A DNA stretch of 64,000 nt from Enterobacter cloacae (GTDB lineage Bacteria > Pseudomonadota > Gammaproteobacteria > Enterobacterales > Enterobacteriaceae): contig NZ_JAALCJ010000001.1 in NCBI RefSeq assembly GCF_011078175.1, positions 186,001-250,000 on the forward strand. Reading direction: 5' to 3'. Every line of letters begins with the position of its first letter. Within the stretch, counting starts at the first letter, position 1. Shown piece after piece: positions 9,019 to 16,894 of this stretch. The notes under the pieces are model-generated. The model was not told the origin of the DNA and ran no database searches. It saw nothing but the letters and a program-made list of their open reading frames with translations. The position numbers and the translations under genes are program-made.

Positions 9019-9876
9019 ATGATCATGACCATCGCCCGCCTTGCTTTGCTGACAACCCTTTTCACTCCGGCCGTCTTTGCCGCGCCGTTGACCGTTGATA
9101 CGTACAACCCGCAGGAAAAAGGCATTTTTGCCGTTTCCTCCACGCTGGTATCTGGCCCGAAAGACGCGGTACTGTTTGACGCCCAGTTCAGCGTGAAAGA
9201 TGGCGAAGCGCTGGTAAATAAAATTCGCCACAGCGGTAGAACGCTGAGCAAAATCGTGATCACTTCCGGCGATCCGGATTTCTATTTCGGCCTGCAACCG
9301 CTGGTGAAAGCCTTCCCTGACGCCAAAGTTGTCGCCACGCAACAGGTGGTGGACCATATCAGGGCCACAAAAGACGCGAAGCTCGCCTTCTGGGGGCCAC
9401 AGATGAAAGACGGCGCGCCGACGCAGCTCTACGTGCCGCAAGTGCTTGCCTCAACCACCTTTATGATTGACGGTGAAAGAGTGAATATTGAAGAGCCTGA
9501 GAGCTATGCGGCGTATGTCTGGATCCCATCCGCAAAAACCATCCTCGGCGGCACGGGCGTCTCGTGGGGCATTCACGTCTGGACGGCGGATACCCAAACG
9601 CCGGAAAGCCGCAAACAGTGGCAGCAGACGCTGGATAGCATGGCAGCCCTTAAGCCCGAACGGGTTATTCCAGGCCACTACCTTGGGACACCGCCAGCGG
9701 GTGCCGGCGCTATCGACTTTACCCGTCACTATCTTCAGCAGTTTGAACAGGCCCTCACGACACATAAAGCGTCAACCGGCGTCATCAGTACGATGAAAAA
9801 ACAGTGGCCGAGCCTGGCGGAAGCCAGTTCGCTGGAGCTGAGTGCCAAAGTGAATACCGGCGAAATGAAGTGGTAA
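9019..9876 (+). CDS. Exported MBL-fold protein with degenerate metal site
   Basis: A 285-residue protein with a signal peptide (about residues 1-21, ending VFAA) and the fold landmarks of the metallo-beta-lactamase superfamily: the first Asp strand (AVLFDAQ), the ITSGDPDFYFGL turn at 81-92, the ILGGTGVSWG strand at 175-184 and VIPGHYLG at 216-223. In active members the turn reads HxHxDH; here the positions are Ser83, Asp85, Asp87 and Phe88. The usual Asp of GGD is Thr179. Only His220 survives among the standard zinc ligands. It may be a non-hydrolytic or non-zinc member. Likely controlled by the divergent LysR gene. Confidence 0.8.
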   Translation: MIMTIARLALLTTLFTPAVFAAPLTVDTYNPQEKGIFAVSSTLVSGPKDAVLFDAQFSVKDGEALVNKIRHSGRTLSKIVITSGDPDFYFGLQPLVKAFPDAKVVATQQVVDHIRATKDAKLAFWGPQMKDGAPTQLYVPQVLASTTFMIDGERVNIEEPESYAAYVWIPSAKTILGGTGVSWGIHVWTADTQTPESRKQWQQTLDSMAALKPERVIPGHYLGTPPAGAGAIDFTRHYLQQFEQALTTHKASTGVISTMKKQWPSLAEASSLELSAKVNTGEMKW

Positions 9877-9927
9877 TAGCCTGATTATCTCCTGCTATAT
9901 TTAAATTTTTTATAGCAGGAGTTAACT

Positions 9928-10449
9928 ATGCCATCGTCAGTAAGGGGCATCGACCATATCGGTATTACGGTGCCCGACATTGAAAAAGCCACCCTATTTT
10001 TTGAACGCGCTTTCGACGCCCGGGTTTTATATCATTCTGTCGATGCGCAAACCGATAATATTGATCAGCCCGCCCAGCAGCACACCTTAAAATTATTTCC
10101 CGGCACAAAAATTCACGCCATTCGCATGCTTGTCATGCCCCATGGACCCGGCATAGAACTGTTCGAAATGCATGGCCCTGAACAGGGTATGCCCGCCCGC
10201 GCCAGCGACTTTGGCCTACAGCATTTTGCTGTTTATGTTGATGATTTTGACAAGGCGATAGCCGCTTTCACCGCAGCCGGCGGAGAGATGTTTACCGAGC
10301 CAAAGCCGCTCACGTTTCCGGATGAGCAAGGTGAAGGTAATGCTTTCTGTTACGGTCAAACTCCCTGGGGCAGTATTGTGGAATTGATCTCCTGGCCGAC
10401 GCCCATGCCTTATGAAAAAACGACAAATTTACGCCGCTGGAAACCCTGA
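9928..10449 (+). CDS. VOC-family (glyoxalase/bleomycin-resistance fold) protein
   Basis: A 173-residue vicinal-oxygen-chelate protein with two beta-alpha-beta-beta-beta modules: the first starts at GIDHIGITVPDIEKATLFFERAF, the second at FGLQHFAVYVDDFDKAIAAF. Metal-ligand candidates His (DHIGIT), Glu in GIELFEMHG and His in LQHFAVY, plus Glu in SIVELISW, are present, so it could be an active metalloenzyme. A ribosome site AGGAG precedes the start. The reaction cannot be named from sequence. It lies 51 bases after the MBL-fold gene on the same strand, with a short AT-rich stem between them. Confidence 0.85.
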   Translation: MPSSVRGIDHIGITVPDIEKATLFFERAFDARVLYHSVDAQTDNIDQPAQQHTLKLFPGTKIHAIRMLVMPHGPGIELFEMHGPEQGMPARASDFGLQHFAVYVDDFDKAIAAFTAAGGEMFTEPKPLTFPDEQGEGNAFCYGQTPWGSIVELISWPTPMPYEKTTNLRRWKP

Positions 10450-10510
10450 ATTTTATTTCCGTGCTTCAGAACTTGATATTTTTATTTCCAGGACGAATCT
10501 GAACCACAAC

Positions 10511-10526
10511 GGCAAAAATATTTGCC
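10511..10526. repeat. GGCAAA-N4-TTTGCC dyad upstream of bdm
   Basis: A perfect 6-base inverted repeat with a 4-base AT centre lies 64 bases before the bdm start. In E. coli bdm is activated by RcsB; this dyad does not match the RcsB box closely, so its role is open. Confidence 0.3.
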
Positions 10527-10589
10527 AATCTGAATATGAATTACGATTTGCACGCCGTAACATTAAACAGACAACGACACGGAGGCAGC

Positions 10590-10805
10590 ATGTTTACTTA
10601 TTACCCGGCACATACCACAGCAGCACAACCCGAACTCGTTAACGCGATTGCGCAGGGTCTTCAGGCAGAGCACGGTGTTGTTACCGAAGATGACATTTTG
10701 ATGGAACTGACCAGGTGGGTGGAAGCCACAGACAATGACATCCTCAGTGACATCTACCAGCAAACCATCAACTATGTGGTCAGCGGGCAAAATGCACCTT
10801 TGTAA
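10590..10805 (+). CDS. bdm: Biofilm-dependent modulation protein Bdm
   Basis: A 71-residue cytoplasmic protein. The start MFTYY at 10590 follows a GGAGG site and matches the E. coli N-terminus; an upstream in-frame ATG at 10536 is unlikely. The body (EHGVVTEDDILMELT, WVEATDNDILSDIYQQ) is nearly identical to E. coli Bdm. That protein influences biofilm and flagellar gene expression, is controlled by the Rcs system and is degraded by Lon; the biochemical role is still unclear. sra follows 95 bases downstream as in E. coli. Confidence 0.94.
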   Translation: MFTYYPAHTTAAQPELVNAIAQGLQAEHGVVTEDDILMELTRWVEATDNDILSDIYQQTINYVVSGQNAPL

Positions 10806-10900
10806 AAACCTGCTAAGCTGGATCTGCAACCTAAGGGGTTACATTTCGTTTGCGTGAGCAAACTTGTCCTTAAAACTATCAACGGGATTGAGGAGTTAAT

Positions 10901-11038
10901 ATGAAATCGAACCGTCAGGCACGCCACATTCTGGGACTGAACTACAAGCTCTCTAACCAGCGCAAAGTGGTTATTGAAGAGGGGAGCGAAACGCAAGTGA
11001 CCCACGCCACCGGCAGGAAACGTCAGGCAGGCAAGTAA
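10901..11038 (+). CDS. sra: Stationary-phase ribosome-associated protein Sra (S22)
   Basis: A 45-residue basic protein (former RpsV), starting [13 protein letters not shown] and ending GRKRQAGK, the same length as E. coli Sra. It binds the 30S subunit in stationary phase. A good ribosome site (GAGGAG) precedes the ATG by 7 bases, and a strong terminator follows at 11058. The central part ([22 protein letters not shown]) differs from E. coli more than the termini. Confidence 0.95.
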   Translation: MKSNRQARHILGLNYKLSNQRKVVIEEGSETQVTHATGRKRQAGK

Positions 11039-11057
11039 GTTCCAGTACGAAATCCAC

Positions 11058-11087
11058 AACACCATCGGTTACCCCGGTGGTGTTTTT
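11058..11087 (+). terminator. Rho-independent terminator after sra
   Basis: The 11-bp stem AACACCATCGG/CCGGTGGTGTT (one G-T pair) closes a short loop and runs into TTTTTG. It separates the bdm/sra unit from maeA. Confidence 0.85.
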
Positions 11088-11214
11088 GTTTATGTGTTGC
11101 GGTAATTAATATTTAGCTCCTTTATAATACCGCCCGACCGCACCCCGTAGCACAGGCCAGAAAGATGACAAACAGCAGTGTCAGGGACGGATCTTCTTAA
11201 AAAGAGTGAGTGAC

Positions 11215-12912
11215 ATGGACAACAAACTGAAAAAACATCGTTCCCTTTATATTCCTTACGCCGGTCCGGTTTTACTGGAGTTTCCCCTTCTGAACAAAGG
11301 CAGCGCCTTTAGCATGGAAGAGCGCAGCAGCTTTAACCTGCTGGGCCTGCTGCCTGAAGTGGTTGAAACCATTGAAGAACAGGCGGAACGTGCCTGGATC
11401 CAGTATCAGGGCTTTAAAACCGAAATCGATAAGCACATCTACCTGCGTAATATTCAGGACACCAACGAAACCCTCTTCTACCGCCTGGTGCAGAACCATC
11501 TCGAAGAGATGATGCCCGTTATTTACACCCCCACCGTGGGCGCGGCGTGTGAACGCTTCTCAGAGATCTACCGTCGTTCCCGCGGTGTGTTCATCTCCTA
11601 TCAGAACCGTCACAACATGGACGACATTCTGCAAAACGTGCCTAACCACAACATCAAGGTGATCGTGGTGACCGATGGCGAACGTATTCTGGGCCTCGGC
11701 GATCAGGGCATTGGCGGGATGGGGATCCCTATCGGCAAGCTTTCGCTGTATACCGCCTGCGGCGGGATCAGCCCGGCTTACACCCTGCCGGTGGTACTGG
11801 ACGTGGGGACCAACAACCAGCAGCTGTTGAACGATCCGCTGTACATGGGCTGGCGTCACCCGCGCATTACCGACGACGAGTACTATCAGTTTGTTGATGA
11901 TTTCATCCAGGCCGTGAAGCACCGCTGGCCGGACGTGCTGTTGCAGTTCGAAGACTTCGCGCAGAAAAACGCCATGCCGCTGCTGAACCGCTACCGCGAT
12001 GAGATCTGCTCGTTCAACGACGACATTCAGGGTACTGCGGCAGTAACCGTGGGCACGCTGATTGCCGCGAGCCGTGCGGCAGGTAGCCAGCTCAGCTATC
12101 AGAAAATTGTCTTCCTGGGTGCAGGCTCCGCGGGCTGCGGCATCGCCGAGCAAATTATTGCCCAAACCCAGCGTGAAGGCTTAAGCGAAGAGCTGGCCCG
12201 CTCCCGCGTCTTTATGGTGGACCGTTTTGGTCTGCTGACCGACGGTATGCCAAACCTGCTTCCGTTCCAGACCAAACTGGTGCAGAAGCGCGAAAACCTG
12301 AAAAACTGGGATACGGATAACGAAGTGCTCTCGCTTCTTGACGTGGTGCGCAACGTGAAGCCGGACATTCTGATCGGCGTATCCGGGCAGACCGGCCTCT
12401 TCACGGAAGAGATTATTCGCGAGATGCACAAGCACTGCGAACGCCCTATCGTGATGCCGCTGTCTAACCCGACTTCACGCGTGGAGGCAACGCCGCAGGA
12501 CATTATCGCCTGGACCGAAGGTAAGGCCTTGGTCGCGACCGGCAGTCCGTTCGATCCGGTGGTGTGGAAGGACAAGCTCTATCCCATTGCACAGTGCAAT
12601 AACTCCTATATCTTCCCGGGTATAGGTCTGGGGGTTATCGCCTCAGGCGCGTCACGTATCACGGATGAAATGCTGATGTCCGCGAGCGAAACGCTGGCAG
12701 GCCACTCTCCGCTGGTGAATAACGGTGAAGGCCTGGTACTGCCGGAGCTGAAGGACATTCACAAAGTATCCCGCGCAATTGCCTTCGCGGTGGGAAAAAT
12801 GGCGCAGCAGCAAGGCGTCGCGGTAAAAACCTCTGCTGACGCGTTGCAGCAGGCGATTGACGATAACTTCTGGATGCCGGAATACCGTAGCTATCGTCGT
12901 ACATCGATTTAA
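11215..12912 (+). CDS. maeA: NAD-dependent malic enzyme MaeA
   Basis: A 565-residue cytoplasmic enzyme that oxidatively decarboxylates malate to pyruvate with NAD. The ATG at 11215 is preferred over the GTG at 11206, because it follows AAAGAG at a good distance and gives the E. coli length. The malic-enzyme N-terminal domain ([18 protein letters not shown], with catalytic Tyr), the metal-binding FEDFAQKNA and [10 protein letters not shown] blocks, and the Rossmann loop LGAGSAGCG are all present. C-terminus is RRTSI as in E. coli. Confidence 0.96.
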   Translation: MDNKLKKHRSLYIPYAGPVLLEFPLLNKGSAFSMEERSSFNLLGLLPEVVETIEEQAERAWIQYQGFKTEIDKHIYLRNIQDTNETLFYRLVQNHLEEMMPVIYTPTVGAACERFSEIYRRSRGVFISYQNRHNMDDILQNVPNHNIKVIVVTDGERILGLGDQGIGGMGIPIGKLSLYTACGGISPAYTLPVVLDVGTNNQQLLNDPLYMGWRHPRITDDEYYQFVDDFIQAVKHRWPDVLLQFEDFAQKNAMPLLNRYRDEICSFNDDIQGTAAVTVGTLIAASRAAGSQLSYQKIVFLGAGSAGCGIAEQIIAQTQREGLSEELARSRVFMVDRFGLLTDGMPNLLPFQTKLVQKRENLKNWDTDNEVLSLLDVVRNVKPDILIGVSGQTGLFTEEIIREMHKHCERPIVMPLSNPTSRVEATPQDIIAWTEGKALVATGSPFDPVVWKDKLYPIAQCNNSYIFPGIGLGVIASGASRITDEMLMSASETLAGHSPLVNNGEGLVLPELKDIHKVSRAIAFAVGKMAQQQGVAVKTSADALQQAIDDNFWMPEYRSYRRTSI

Positions 12913-12918
12913 GCATTG

Positions 12919-13009
12919 CCCCTCACCCAGCCCTCTCCCCAAAAGGGAGAGGGTGAAAGCCGCACCGGACAATCCCCTCGCCCCTTTGGGGAGAGGTTAG
13001 GGTGAGGGG
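12919..13009. repeat. Paired-hairpin intergenic repeat
   Basis: A 91-base element flanked by imperfect 22-base inverted repeats (CCCCTCACCCAGCCCTCTCCCC against its near complement at 12988-13009). Each half also folds locally, the left as CCCTCTCCC-CAAAA-GGGAGAGGG. Such CCCTCACCC-type paired repeats are frequent between genes in Enterobacteriaceae and probably act as mRNA-stabilising or terminating structures. It sits just after maeA. Confidence 0.75.
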
Positions 13010-13087
13010 AATATACGGCAGTTCCCACTAGCCAAACCCATTTTCCCCCGCTACACTCCCTTCATCCATTAACCTACTGAATATATA

Positions 13088-13298
13088 AGGAGGCCAATTA
13101 TGCTGTACTGTGAAATTTTCAATGTTTCACATACATTTGGTGATCGCACCAGCTCAAGCGTTATCGGTATCGTGCTGCGATAACTTCCGCTTGAGCGAAG
13201 ACACCAACCCCTGAAATCCCTTCTCTCGGGCTTACTGAGTTATCGTCAGCGATGTTTGACGAGGCATAAACATGCCTGTAACTCCTGGGTAAGCAACA
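13088..13298 (+). promoter_or_regulatory. Structured 5' leader of ABC-F gene
   Basis: The leader holds a strong AAGGAGG site with a short reading frame (13100-13183), a long stem-loop 13152-13196 (GCTCAAGCG/CGCTTGAGC plus TTATCG/CGATAA, 4-base bulge) that includes the leader stop codon, a TCGTCA/TGACGA stem at 13243-13262 and an AGGCAT/ATGCCT stem at 13262-13277 just before the weak ribosome site of the ABC-F gene. A translated peptide ending inside a stem upstream of an ABC-F gene is the layout of ribosome-mediated attenuation. Function is inferred. Confidence 0.5.
13100..13183 (+). CDS. Candidate 27-residue leader peptide
   Basis: A short frame begins with ATG six bases after a near-perfect Shine-Dalgarno (AAGGAGG) and encodes MLYCEIFNVSHTFGDR followed by TSSSVIGIVLR, then TAA. 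The last ten codons and the stop lie in the left arm, loop and right arm of a 45-base stem-loop. The hydrophobic VIGIV stretch near the end recalls the short drug-sensing motifs of macrolide-dependent stalling leaders, a resemblance only. I do not recognise the peptide from any named gene. Confidence 0.45.
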   Translation: MLYCEIFNVSHTFGDRTSSSVIGIVLR

Positions 13299-15008
13299 AT
13301 GAGCACTCTACTTACTGCACATTCTTTACGCGTTGATACGGCGTTCGGTACGCTCTTCGACTCTCTCTCCTTTACGTTAATAAAAGGCGATCGCATTGGT
13401 CTGCTGGGTGATAACGGCTGCGGAAAAAGTTCGCTGCTGAAAATCCTCGACGGGACGCAGCCCCCTGCTGCCGGAACCGTTTCGCTGGCGGGACATTGCC
13501 TGCTGGCGCGCGTGGAACAACATCTGCCGGAGACGCTTTATCCTCTGACCATGCTGGATGCGGTGCTGGCGCAGCTGCCGATGGGTGAGCGCGACAGCTT
13601 ACGTTGGAAAGCCGAGTCGCTGCTGGCCGGAATGGGCTTCACGGTGCAGGAAACCTTGTTGCAATCCGCTACGCTGAGTGGCGGTCAGCATACGCGTTTG
13701 CTGCTGGCGCGGGCGTTGATAAACGATCCGGATCTGCTGCTGCTGGACGAACCGAGCAACCACCTCGATTTGCCGACCCTGCTGTGGCTGGAGCAATTTT
13801 TACAAAACTGGTCCGGCAGCTTTGTGCTGGTCTCACACGACAGGCAGCTGCTGGACGCGGTAACCAACGGCAGCTGGATCCTGCGTGATAAAACGCTGCA
13901 CACCTTTGCCCTTCCCTGCACTGCCGCCCGTCAGGCGCTGGATGCGAAAGACGAAAGTGATGCGCAGCGCCATAAGGCAGAGCAAAAAGAGATCGACCGC
14001 GTTACGGCCAGCGCCAGGCGCCTCGCGACCTGGGGCAAGGTCTATGACAATGAAGATCTCGCCCGCAAGGCTAAGCAGATGGAAAAACAGGTCGAACGCC
14101 TGAAAGAGAACCAGACGGAACTGACGGCGGGAAGCCCGTGGACCTTAACCCTGCGCGGGGACGCGCTTCGGGCCGATCGCCTGCTGGAAATGACCGACCT
14201 CGGCGTGCCCCCGGCGCCAGGTCTGCCAGACCTGTTTACCCTCGACAGCGCGCGGCTGAAGAGCGGCGATCGCGTGGCGATTGTGGGTCGTAACGGCTGC
14301 GGGAAATCGTCGCTGCTGAAGCTTATCTGGCGACATTTTCGCGACGAAATCGCAGACGATCGGCTTAAACGTCATCCGCGCGTCTCGGTCGGCTACTACG
14401 ACCAGACGCTGCACCAGTTGCCGGACGATGCGGCGCTGCTTGATGCGCTGGAGCCTTTCGTGCCAGATCCGCAGACCCGTAAAATGGCGCTCATCAGTGC
14501 AGGGTTCCCGTGGGCGCGTCACGGGCAAAAGGTCAGTACGCTGAGCGGCGGGGAACGTTCGCGCCTGCTGTTCGTCGGCCTGACGCTTGCACGCTATAGT
14601 CTGCTGATGCTGGACGAGCCGACCAACCACCTGGACATGGAAGGCAAAGAGGCGCTGGCAGAAACGCTGCAACAGTTTGAAGGCGGAGTGCTGCTGGTGA
14701 GCCACGATCGTCAGTTAATTAGCCAGAGCTGTAACCGCTTCTGGCTGATTGAGGACGGCAGGCTAAGCGAATGGCACGATGCGGAGGCGGTGTTTGAGCG
14801 CCTGCGTGAGGACACCGGTCCGGTTGTACCTGCGGCGTCGAAGGCCGCATCGAAGGCACCCTCTTCAGCGTCTGACGATCTGCTCGAACGCCTGATTGCC
14901 CTGGAAACGCTGCTGGAAGAAGATTTGGCGCGCAAGCCAAAACATCAAAAACCGCAGTTACAGGCGCAATGGCGAAAAGAGATTGAGGTGATAGAAGCGC
15001 AACTGTAA
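13299..15008 (+). CDS. ABC-F family ATPase (ribosome-associated type)
   Basis: A 569-residue soluble protein with two ABC domains and no membrane segments. Domain 1 has GDNGCGKSS, LSGGQHTRLLLARAL and LDEPSNHLD; domain 2 has GRNGCGKSS, LSGGERSRLLFVGLTL and LDEPTNHLD. The charged linker between them (about residues 205-285, rich in Lys, Glu and Gln) is the part that reaches into the ribosomal E site in ABC-F proteins, and the C-terminus is a short coiled coil. It is not EttA, Uup, YbiT or YheS by context, and E. coli has nothing here. A role in translation rescue or antibiotic protection is inferred from family. Confidence 0.85.
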   Translation: MSTLLTAHSLRVDTAFGTLFDSLSFTLIKGDRIGLLGDNGCGKSSLLKILDGTQPPAAGTVSLAGHCLLARVEQHLPETLYPLTMLDAVLAQLPMGERDSLRWKAESLLAGMGFTVQETLLQSATLSGGQHTRLLLARALINDPDLLLLDEPSNHLDLPTLLWLEQFLQNWSGSFVLVSHDRQLLDAVTNGSWILRDKTLHTFALPCTAARQALDAKDESDAQRHKAEQKEIDRVTASARRLATWGKVYDNEDLARKAKQMEKQVERLKENQTELTAGSPWTLTLRGDALRADRLLEMTDLGVPPAPGLPDLFTLDSARLKSGDRVAIVGRNGCGKSSLLKLIWRHFRDEIADDRLKRHPRVSVGYYDQTLHQLPDDAALLDALEPFVPDPQTRKMALISAGFPWARHGQKVSTLSGGERSRLLFVGLTLARYSLLMLDEPTNHLDMEGKEALAETLQQFEGGVLLVSHDRQLISQSCNRFWLIEDGRLSEWHDAEAVFERLREDTGPVVPAASKAASKAPSSASDDLLERLIALETLLEEDLARKPKHQKPQLQAQWRKEIEVIEAQL

Positions 15009-15014
15009 ATCTGA

Positions 15015-15046
15015 GCCCGGCGGTGATGTCGCCGGGCCAGTGTTTT
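15015..15046 (+). terminator. Terminator after ABC-F gene
   Basis: An 8-bp GC stem GCCCGGCG/CGCCGGGC with a 7-base loop is followed by CAGTGTTTTT, six bases after the ABC-F stop codon. It ends that transcript before adhP. Confidence 0.8.
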
Positions 15047-15204
15047 TCACCCCAATTAATTAGGGGTACAGCCTTTTCTTAATCCGAAAATGCATCAAAT
15101 AATGACATTATGTTGCGGTTGCCTTGCATTACAGCGCCAAAGTATTAATCCTTAATGGGTAATCAGACCTGCTATGCAGATACTCATCATGAAAGGAGAA
15201 ACAC

Positions 15205-16215
15205 ATGAAGGCTGCTGTTGTCACTCAGGATCATCAGGTTAATGTCACAGAAAAAACCTTGCGCGCGCTCAAACATGGTGAAGCGCTGCTGAAGATGGAG
15301 TGCTGTGGCGTTTGCCATACCGACCTCCATGTTAAGAATGGCGATTTTGGCGACAAGACGGGGGTGATCCTCGGCCACGAAGGGATTGGGATCGTCAAAG
15401 AAATTGGTCCGGGCGTCACGTCGCTAAAAGTGGGCGATCGTGCAAGCGTGGCGTGGTTCTTCGAAGGCTGCGGCCACTGTGAATATTGTAATACCGGCAA
15501 CGAAACCCTGTGCCGTGACGTGAAAAACGCCGGTTACTCCGTTGACGGCGGCATGGCGGAAGAGTGCATCGTGACCGCAGATTACGCGGTTAAAGTCCCG
15601 GACGGGCTGGACTCTGCGGCGGCCAGCAGCATCACCTGCGCCGGTGTCACCACCTATAAAGCGGTAAAAGTTTCTGACATCAAACCCGGCCAGTGGATTG
15701 CGATCTACGGTCTGGGCGGTCTGGGCAACCTCGCGCTGCAATACGCAAAAAATGTCTTCAATGCGAAAGTAATCGCCATTGACGTGAACGATGAGCAGCT
15801 TAAGCTCGCTGCCAGCATGGGCGCAGACTTAACGGTGAACTCCCGCAGTGAAGATGCGGCAAAAGTGATTCAGGAGAAAACCGGCGGAGCACATGCGGCG
15901 GTGGTGACGGCGGTGGCGAAAGCGGCCTTCAACTCTGCCGTTGACGCAGTTCGCGCCGGAGGCCGCGTGGTGGCTGTTGGCCTGCCGCCGGAAGCGATGA
16001 GCCTGGATATTCCACGTCTGGTCCTGGATGGGATTCAGGTAGTGGGTTCCCTGGTGGGTACCCGCCAGGATCTGCTCGAAGCCTTCCAGTTTGCGGCTGA
16101 AGGTAAGGTGAAACCGAAAGTTACGATGCGCCCACTGGAAGATATCAACGCCATCTTCAAAGAGATGGAACAGGGCCAGATCCGTGGCCGTATGGTGATT
16201 GATTTACGTTCTTAA
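15205..16215 (+). CDS. adhP: Zinc alcohol dehydrogenase AdhP
   Basis: A 336-residue zinc-dependent, NAD-using alcohol dehydrogenase (ethanol-active, propanol-preferring type), same length as E. coli AdhP. Catalytic zinc ligands Cys37, His58 (GHEG) and Cys145, structural zinc ligands Cys89, Cys92, Cys95 and Cys103, and the cofactor loop GLGGLG at 169-174 are visible. The ribosome site GAAAGGAGAAAC precedes the ATG. It is monocistronic between the ABC-F gene and the convergent Rrf2 gene. Confidence 0.96.
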   Translation: MKAAVVTQDHQVNVTEKTLRALKHGEALLKMECCGVCHTDLHVKNGDFGDKTGVILGHEGIGIVKEIGPGVTSLKVGDRASVAWFFEGCGHCEYCNTGNETLCRDVKNAGYSVDGGMAEECIVTADYAVKVPDGLDSAAASSITCAGVTTYKAVKVSDIKPGQWIAIYGLGGLGNLALQYAKNVFNAKVIAIDVNDEQLKLAASMGADLTVNSRSEDAAKVIQEKTGGAHAAVVTAVAKAAFNSAVDAVRAGGRVVAVGLPPEAMSLDIPRLVLDGIQVVGSLVGTRQDLLEAFQFAAEGKVKPKVTMRPLEDINAIFKEMEQGQIRGRMVIDLRS

Positions 16216-16254
16216 TCGCAGTGGCCGGGTAGCGGCTCTGCCCTGCCCGGCTTT

Positions 16255-16764
16255 TCACGTGGACGAACGGCGATCGGAAATCCATTCCTGAACCTCGATC
16301 TGGAACGTGTCCGGCGCTTTTCGATACATCTTCCGCGCAAGATCCAGGATGGTATGGCGCCCTAACTCCTCTTCCATCCGCTGCTGCGCGCTGTCCATGA
16401 CCGAGCGCACCCCACAAGGGCCGTCACAGACCCAGGCAGGTGGTGTTTCATCAAACACCGCCAGGCGCTGACGCACTTCCCGACACTCAAACATATTCTT
16501 CTCGCCGTCAATGGCGTGCGCCACGTCCAGCACGGTGATCAGCTCCGCCGGACGCGCCAGCCGGAACCCGCCCCCTTTGCCTTCGGTGCTGATGACCAGC
16601 CCCGCGCGTGATAAACGGGTGAAGATTTTTCCAAGATAGTCGTACGGCACGCCCTGCAAGGCCGCCATCTCCCGGACGCTCATCTCACGCTCATTGCCTT
16701 TTGCATCCACCATACACATCAGGCTATGAATGCCATATTCCACACCAGAACTGTAAAACGCCAT
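16255..16764 (-). CDS. Rrf2-family transcriptional regulator
   Basis: A 169-residue Rrf2-type regulator. The winged helix-turn-helix covers about residues 1-75, with the family signature VPYDYLGKIFTRLSRAGLV and the wing STEGKGGGFRLA. Three cysteines, Cys94, Cys113 and Cys117, lie in the region where IscR and NsrR hold an iron-sulfur cluster, but the spacing (18 and 3 residues between them) is unlike the 5-5 pattern of IscR, so either a cluster or thiol sensing is possible. It is divergent from the flavoprotein at 16895 and a 22-bp dyad lies between them. Confidence 0.88.
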   Translation of the reverse strand: MAFYSSGVEYGIHSLMCMVDAKGNEREMSVREMAALQGVPYDYLGKIFTRLSRAGLVISTEGKGGGFRLARPAELITVLDVAHAIDGEKNMFECREVRQRLAVFDETPPAWVCDGPCGVRSVMDSAQQRMEEELGRHTILDLARKMYRKAPDTFQIEVQEWISDRRSST

Positions 16765-16820
16765 GGCTCACTCCGGGTCATTGTTCGCTGCATTATAACG
16801 ATTTTTAACTCAGAAAGAAG

Positions 16821-16842
16821 TTGTCGCAGTTAACTCCGACAA
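16821..16842. promoter_or_regulatory. 22-bp dyad, probable Rrf2 operator
   Basis: TTGTCGCAGTTAACTCCGACAA is symmetric except for one position on each side of the centre (arms TTGTCG/CGACAA, core AGTTAACT). Its first six bases double as a -35 (TTGTCG), 17 bases before TATAGT at 16844-16849, the likely -10 of the flavoprotein gene. A regulator bound here would occlude that promoter. Confidence 0.65.
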
Positions 16843-16894
16843 GTATAGTGGCAGTTATGTCAGACATACAGCCTGACGCACTAAAGGATCGAGT

